Positions 14,919 to 17,869 of a DNA stretch of 17,869 nt are shown one piece after another; position 1 is the first letter of the stretch, and each line of letters begins with the position of its first letter. This stretch comes from JBMYYE01 sp049609065 (GTDB lineage Bacteria > Pseudomonadota > Alphaproteobacteria > Rhodobacterales > Rhodobacteraceae), in assembly GCA_049609065.1 (NCBI GenBank), contig JBMYYE010000048.1:1-17869 (forward strand). Direction: 5' to 3'. Under the pieces are notes generated by a model. It made no database searches. It saw only the letters and a list, made by a program, of their open reading frames with translations, and was not told the origin of the DNA. Both the position numbers and the translations under genes were made by a program.

Positions 14919-15881
14919 ATGGCTCGACCCAAAATCGCCCTTATCGGCGCTGGTAACATCGGCGGCACGCTTGCCCACCTCGCAGCAATCAAAGAACTCG
15001 GTGATGTTGTTCTCTTTGACATCGCAGATGGCCTACCACAGGGTAAGGCGTTGGATATCGCAGAATCTGGTCCGTCCGAAGGTTTCGACGCTGCAATGTC
15101 TGGCTCTAGCGATTACGCAGATATCGCAGGCGCGGACGTTTGCATCGTGACAGCTGGTGTTGCACGTAAACCAGGCATGAGCCGTGATGATCTTTTGGGG
15201 ATCAACCTTAAGGTTATGAAATCCGTTGGCGAAGGCATCGCAGCCCACGCGCCAAACGCATTCGTGATCTGTATCACAAACCCATTGGACGCCATGGTTT
15301 GGGCGCTTCGCGAATTCTCTGGCCTTCCGCACAACAAAGTTGTCGGCATGGCTGGCGTTTTGGACAGCGCACGTTTCCGTCACTTCCTTTCAACTGAATT
15401 TGACGTGTCTATGCGCGACGTTACTGCGTTTGTTTTGGGCGGCCACGGTGACACAATGGTGCCTTTGGCGCGCTATTCCACAGTGGGCGGTATTCCATTG
15501 CCTGACCTCGTATCAATGGGCTGGACCACACAAGATAAACTCGACAGCATCATTCAGCGCACGCGCGATGGTGGTGCGGAAATCGTTGGCCTCTTGAAAA
15601 CGGGTTCTGCGTTCTACGCCCCTGCGACATCCGCAATTGAGATGGCCGAAGCTTACCTCAAAGACCAAAAACGTTTGTTGCCTTGTGCGGCATGGGTTGA
15701 TGGCGCGCTTGGCCTCAATGGTATGTATGTTGGTGTTCCAACAGTTATCGGCGCAAACGGCATCGAAAAAGTGGTCGACATCAAGCTCAACAAAGATGAG
15801 CAAGCCATGTTCGACAACTCTGTCAATGCGGTTCAGGGCCTCGTAGACGCCTGTAAGGCCATTGATCCTTCTTTGAAGTAA
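14919..15881 (+). CDS. mdh: Malate dehydrogenase (LDH-like, NAD-dependent)
   Basis: Interconverts malate and oxaloacetate in the TCA cycle. The 320 residues match LDH-like bacterial Mdh. GAGNIGG (10-16) and D34 bind NAD. ARKPGMSRDDLL holds R83 and R89, the arginine pair that selects malate over lactate. N121 (ITNPLDAM), R152 and the catalytic dyad D149/H176 (GGHGDTMVP) are present. GAAGGA (14905-14910) lies 8 nt upstream of the ATG. The stop codon overlaps the start of the next gene (TAATG), so the two are probably translated together. Mdh also acts on the malate made by Mcl2, which explains its position beside that operon. Confidence 0.97.
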   Translation: MARPKIALIGAGNIGGTLAHLAAIKELGDVVLFDIADGLPQGKALDIAESGPSEGFDAAMSGSSDYADIAGADVCIVTAGVARKPGMSRDDLLGINLKVMKSVGEGIAAHAPNAFVICITNPLDAMVWALREFSGLPHNKVVGMAGVLDSARFRHFLSTEFDVSMRDVTAFVLGGHGDTMVPLARYSTVGGIPLPDLVSMGWTTQDKLDSIIQRTRDGGAEIVGLLKTGSAFYAPATSAIEMAEAYLKDQKRLLPCAAWVDGALGLNGMYVGVPTVIGANGIEKVVDIKLNKDEQAMFDNSVNAVQGLVDACKAIDPSLK

Positions 15882-16495
15882 TGCCGACGCCGTATAAATA
15901 TTTAGGGGTGGCCGCAATTTTTGCGGCCACATCTGTTTTTGCCCAACCCGTTATTGATACGGCACTCTTCCCAAAACCACGGCAGGTTTTGATGTTGGAT
16001 GTCAACGGCAATGGCCAGCTTGATCGCCTTTCGATTACGCCGCTGAATTCTACATTTGATGTTTTGACATATGACAACGGTCCTCCTCCTGATTTTTGGG
16101 ATGAATCCGCCTTCATCGTGCCGATCAACCTAACGGATTCCGATAGCCTTGTGGCCGGCCAGAACGGGACCTTTACGCTTAACTGGGGGTGCTTTGCCTG
16201 TGGCCGATACCATAGCCATGAAGCGCTCACCCTGCGGTTACAAGAAAAGAAAATCCACGTCATTGGCTATGATTACCACTACGCCGATCGGTTTTACGCC
16301 GCGGTGATGTCTTGTTCTGTGAATTTTCTCACGGGCGACGCCATCGTCACCGCAGATGATGTTGAAACGATCACGCTCACCACAGCAGAACGTGCGCTGC
16401 CCTTGTCGGAGTATGCCTTCGAAACCACGCCCGAGGCCTGCAAGGCCCTAGATCAATTTGACGATGCGTTTCTAAAGAAGCATTTTGATCATTAG
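15881..16495 (+). CDS. Secreted protein of unknown function, translationally coupled to mdh
   Basis: I do not recognise a named family for this 204-residue protein. Residues 1-21 look like a Sec signal peptide (hydrophobic GVAAIFAATSVFA, cut after A21), so the mature part should be periplasmic or secreted. DVNGNGQLD (40-48) resembles an EF-hand/dockerin-like calcium loop. A later stretch with VIGYDYHYADRF and CSVNFLTGDA resembles a pattern I have seen in uncharacterised proteobacterial secreted proteins. Four cysteines (C104, C107, C145, C187) could form disulfides. Its ATG shares a base with the mdh stop codon, and no Shine-Dalgarno other than that in mdh coding sequence is obvious. Pairing a secreted protein with mdh is unexpected; function unknown. 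Confidence 0.78.
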   Translation: MPTPYKYLGVAAIFAATSVFAQPVIDTALFPKPRQVLMLDVNGNGQLDRLSITPLNSTFDVLTYDNGPPPDFWDESAFIVPINLTDSDSLVAGQNGTFTLNWGCFACGRYHSHEALTLRLQEKKIHVIGYDYHYADRFYAAVMSCSVNFLTGDAIVTADDVETITLTTAERALPLSEYAFETTPEACKALDQFDDAFLKKHFDH

Positions 16496-16588
16496 CTTGA
16501 GACCTCGCACAATTTCCCCGTGGCACATGTGGAATGAATCACATCAAGAATCCCTCGATTTTAATGGAAATTTGGACAAGCTGCTTTT

Positions 16589-16624
16589 TTTTGTGATCAC
16601 ACGTTAAAATCTGTGATCACAAAA
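16589..16624 (+). promoter_or_regulatory. Composite operator (two TGTGATCACA palindromes) upstream of sucC
   Basis: Perfect palindromes at 16592-16601 and 16612-16621 are centred exactly 20 bp apart and end 106 bp before the sucC ATG. The 36-bp block differs from the sdhC copy only at three linker positions and has the same orientation to its target gene. This supports common control of sucC and sdhCDAB. Confidence 0.8.
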
Positions 16625-16650
16625 AACCACTAATGTTCTTTTTTCTGAGT

Positions 16651-16678
16651 TTTTCACAATATTTAACTTTTCTATCGT
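16651..16678 (+). promoter_or_regulatory. Possible sucC promoter
   Basis: TTTTCA (16651-16656) and TATCGT (16673-16678) are 16 bp apart in an AT-rich stretch. This would place the two palindromes near -68 and -88, unlike at sdh, so another promoter nearer the operator is possible. Confidence 0.25.
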
Positions 16679-16727
16679 CTGCAATCTGGGTTTACTGGAT
16701 GAAATCGCAGCAAGATGGGAAAGCTCA

Positions 16728-17869
16728 ATGAACATTCATGAGTATCAAGCGAAGGCTCTTCTTCGCACATACGGCGTACCAGTTTCTGACGGACGCGCCG
16801 TACTCAAAGCCGAAGATGCTAAATCAGCAGCAGGTGAAATGGACGGCCCGCTTTGGGTTGTTAAAGCACAGATCCACGCAGGTGGACGCGGCAAAGGCAC
16901 ATTCAAAGAAGCCGATGCAGGCGAAAAAGGCGGTGTACGCCTTACGAAATCTGTAGAAGAAGCCGCTGAAGAAGCCAAAAAGATGTTGGGCCGCACATTG
17001 GTCACGCATCAAACCGGCCCTGCTGGTAAACAAGTGAACCGCATCTACATCGAAGATGGCTCCGACATTGAGCGCGAACTTTACCTCGCACTTCTCGTGG
17101 ATCGTCAAACATCTCGCGTGTCATTCGTATGTTCCACCGAAGGCGGCATGGACATCGAAGAAGTTGCAGCGTCTACACCAGAAAAAATTCTGAGCTTCTC
17201 AGTCGATCCGGCCACGGGCTACCAAGCCTTTCACGGCCGTCGCATCGCATTTTCTTTGGGCCTCGAAGGCGCACAAGTGAAACAATGCGTTAAATTGATG
17301 GGTAACCTTTATCGTGCTTTCGTTGAGAAAGACATGGAGATGCTGGAAATCAACCCATTGATCGTTATGCCGGGCGGTGATTTGAAATGTCTCGACGCCA
17401 AAGTTGGCTTTGACGGCAACGCGCTTTACCGTCATCCAGACGTGGTTGAGCTCCGTGATGAAACCGAAGAAGATCCAAAAGAGCTCGAGGCGTCTAAATA
17501 CGACCTCAACTATATCGCGCTTGATGGTGAAATCGGTTGTATGGTGAACGGTGCTGGCCTCGCGATGGCGACGATGGACATCATCAAACTTTACGGTGCT
17601 GAACCTGCGAACTTCTTGGATGTTGGTGGCGGTGCGACCAAAGAAAAAGTAACGGAAGCATTCAAAATCATCACATCTGATCCAAACGTTAAAGGGATCC
17701 TCGTGAACATCTTTGGCGGTATCATGCGCTGTGATGTGATCGCAGAAGGCGTTGTTGCAGCCGTGAAAGAAGTGGGCCTTCAGGTTCCATTGGTTGTGCG
17801 TCTCGAAGGCACAAACGTGGAAGCCGGCAAAGACATCATCAACAACTCAGACGTTGATGTGATCGCCGC
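16728..17869 (+). CDS. sucC: Succinyl-CoA synthetase (ADP-forming) beta subunit, 3' end beyond the window
   Basis: With SucD it converts succinyl-CoA to succinate and makes ATP or GTP in the TCA cycle. About 380 of the usual 390-400 codons are visible. The protein opens MNIHEYQAKALLRTYGVPVS, followed by the ATP-grasp region VVKAQIHAGGRGKG (about 44-57), MLEINPLIV (the metal-binding E-I-N segment), FLDVGGGATKEKV and VNIFGGIMRCDVIAEG near the end; all are SucC hallmarks. The ATG is preceded by a modest GGGAAAG. A 232-bp upstream gap holds the composite operator, and sucD most likely follows beyond the edge. Succinyl-CoA formed through the ethylmalonyl-CoA pathway also enters here. Confidence 0.97.
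   Translation, partial: MNIHEYQAKALLRTYGVPVSDGRAVLKAEDAKSAAGEMDGPLWVVKAQIHAGGRGKGTFKEADAGEKGGVRLTKSVEEAAEEAKKMLGRTLVTHQTGPAGKQVNRIYIEDGSDIERELYLALLVDRQTSRVSFVCSTEGGMDIEEVAASTPEKILSFSVDPATGYQAFHGRRIAFSLGLEGAQVKQCVKLMGNLYRAFVEKDMEMLEINPLIVMPGGDLKCLDAKVGFDGNALYRHPDVVELRDETEEDPKELEASKYDLNYIALDGEIGCMVNGAGLAMATMDIIKLYGAEPANFLDVGGGATKEKVTEAFKIITSDPNVKGILVNIFGGIMRCDVIAEGVVAAVKEVGLQVPLVVRLEGTNVEAGKDIINNSDVDVIA

Noticed and set aside
16514..16534. Hairpin after the gene at 15881-16495 as a terminator
   Set aside because: A 9-bp stem with a mismatch and a G.U pair and no following T-run; too weak to call.

Overview
The window reads as a core-metabolism stretch of an alphaproteobacterial chromosome, most likely a marine Rhodobacterales (Roseobacter-group) bacterium. 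This rests on the gene content and order: crotonyl-CoA carboxylase/reductase, a PlsC/PlsB-type acyltransferase, ethylmalonyl-CoA mutase, purine nucleoside phosphorylase, sdhCDAB, mesaconyl-CoA hydratase, a DUF1737 protein, an NnrU-family protein, malyl-CoA thioesterase, mdh and sucC. From memory this closely parallels a Rhodobacter sphaeroides locus carrying ccr, ecm, mcl2, mch, sdh, mdh and suc genes; no alignment could be run. I see no mobile element, CRISPR array, rRNA or tRNA gene, and no defence or secondary-metabolite system.

Layout. 1-575 (-): N-terminal part of a RecD-like helicase, cut by the window edge. 682-1962 (-): ccr, followed by a clear terminator. 2128-3513 (-): membrane-anchored glycerolipid-type acyltransferase, divergent from 3679-5646 (+): ecm. 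A convergent hairpin terminator separates ecm from an unrecognised two-TM protein (5705-6703, -), which is divergent from deoD (6769-7476, +). A second convergent terminator separates deoD from the sdhCDAB operon (10910 down to 7530, -). Upstream of sdh on the same strand lies a tight operon, mcl2 - nnrU-like - DUF1737 - mch (13791 down to 11117). A putative glycosyltransferase (13885-14718, -) is followed by divergent mdh (14919, +), an overlapping secreted protein of unknown function (15881-16495, +) and sucC (16728 to the right edge, +).

How the genes work together. Ccr, Ecm, Mch and Mcl2 are four enzymes of the ethylmalonyl-CoA pathway, which turns acetyl-CoA into glyoxylate and C4 units without isocitrate lyase. 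Its products, succinyl-CoA and malate, enter the TCA cycle at the steps catalysed by SucCD, Sdh and Mdh, which are encoded beside them. The most notable non-coding signal is a composite operator: two TGTGATCACA palindromes 20 bp apart, inside a 36-bp block that is 33/36 identical and in the same orientation upstream of both sdhC (11054-11089) and sucC (16589-16624). This suggests that one unidentified dimeric regulator controls both TCA operons.

I did not find a clearly new biological system. The items most worth follow-up are the shared sdh/suc operator, the NnrU/DUF1737 pair inside the mcl2-mch operon, and the unrecognised proteins at 5705-6703 and 15881-16495.
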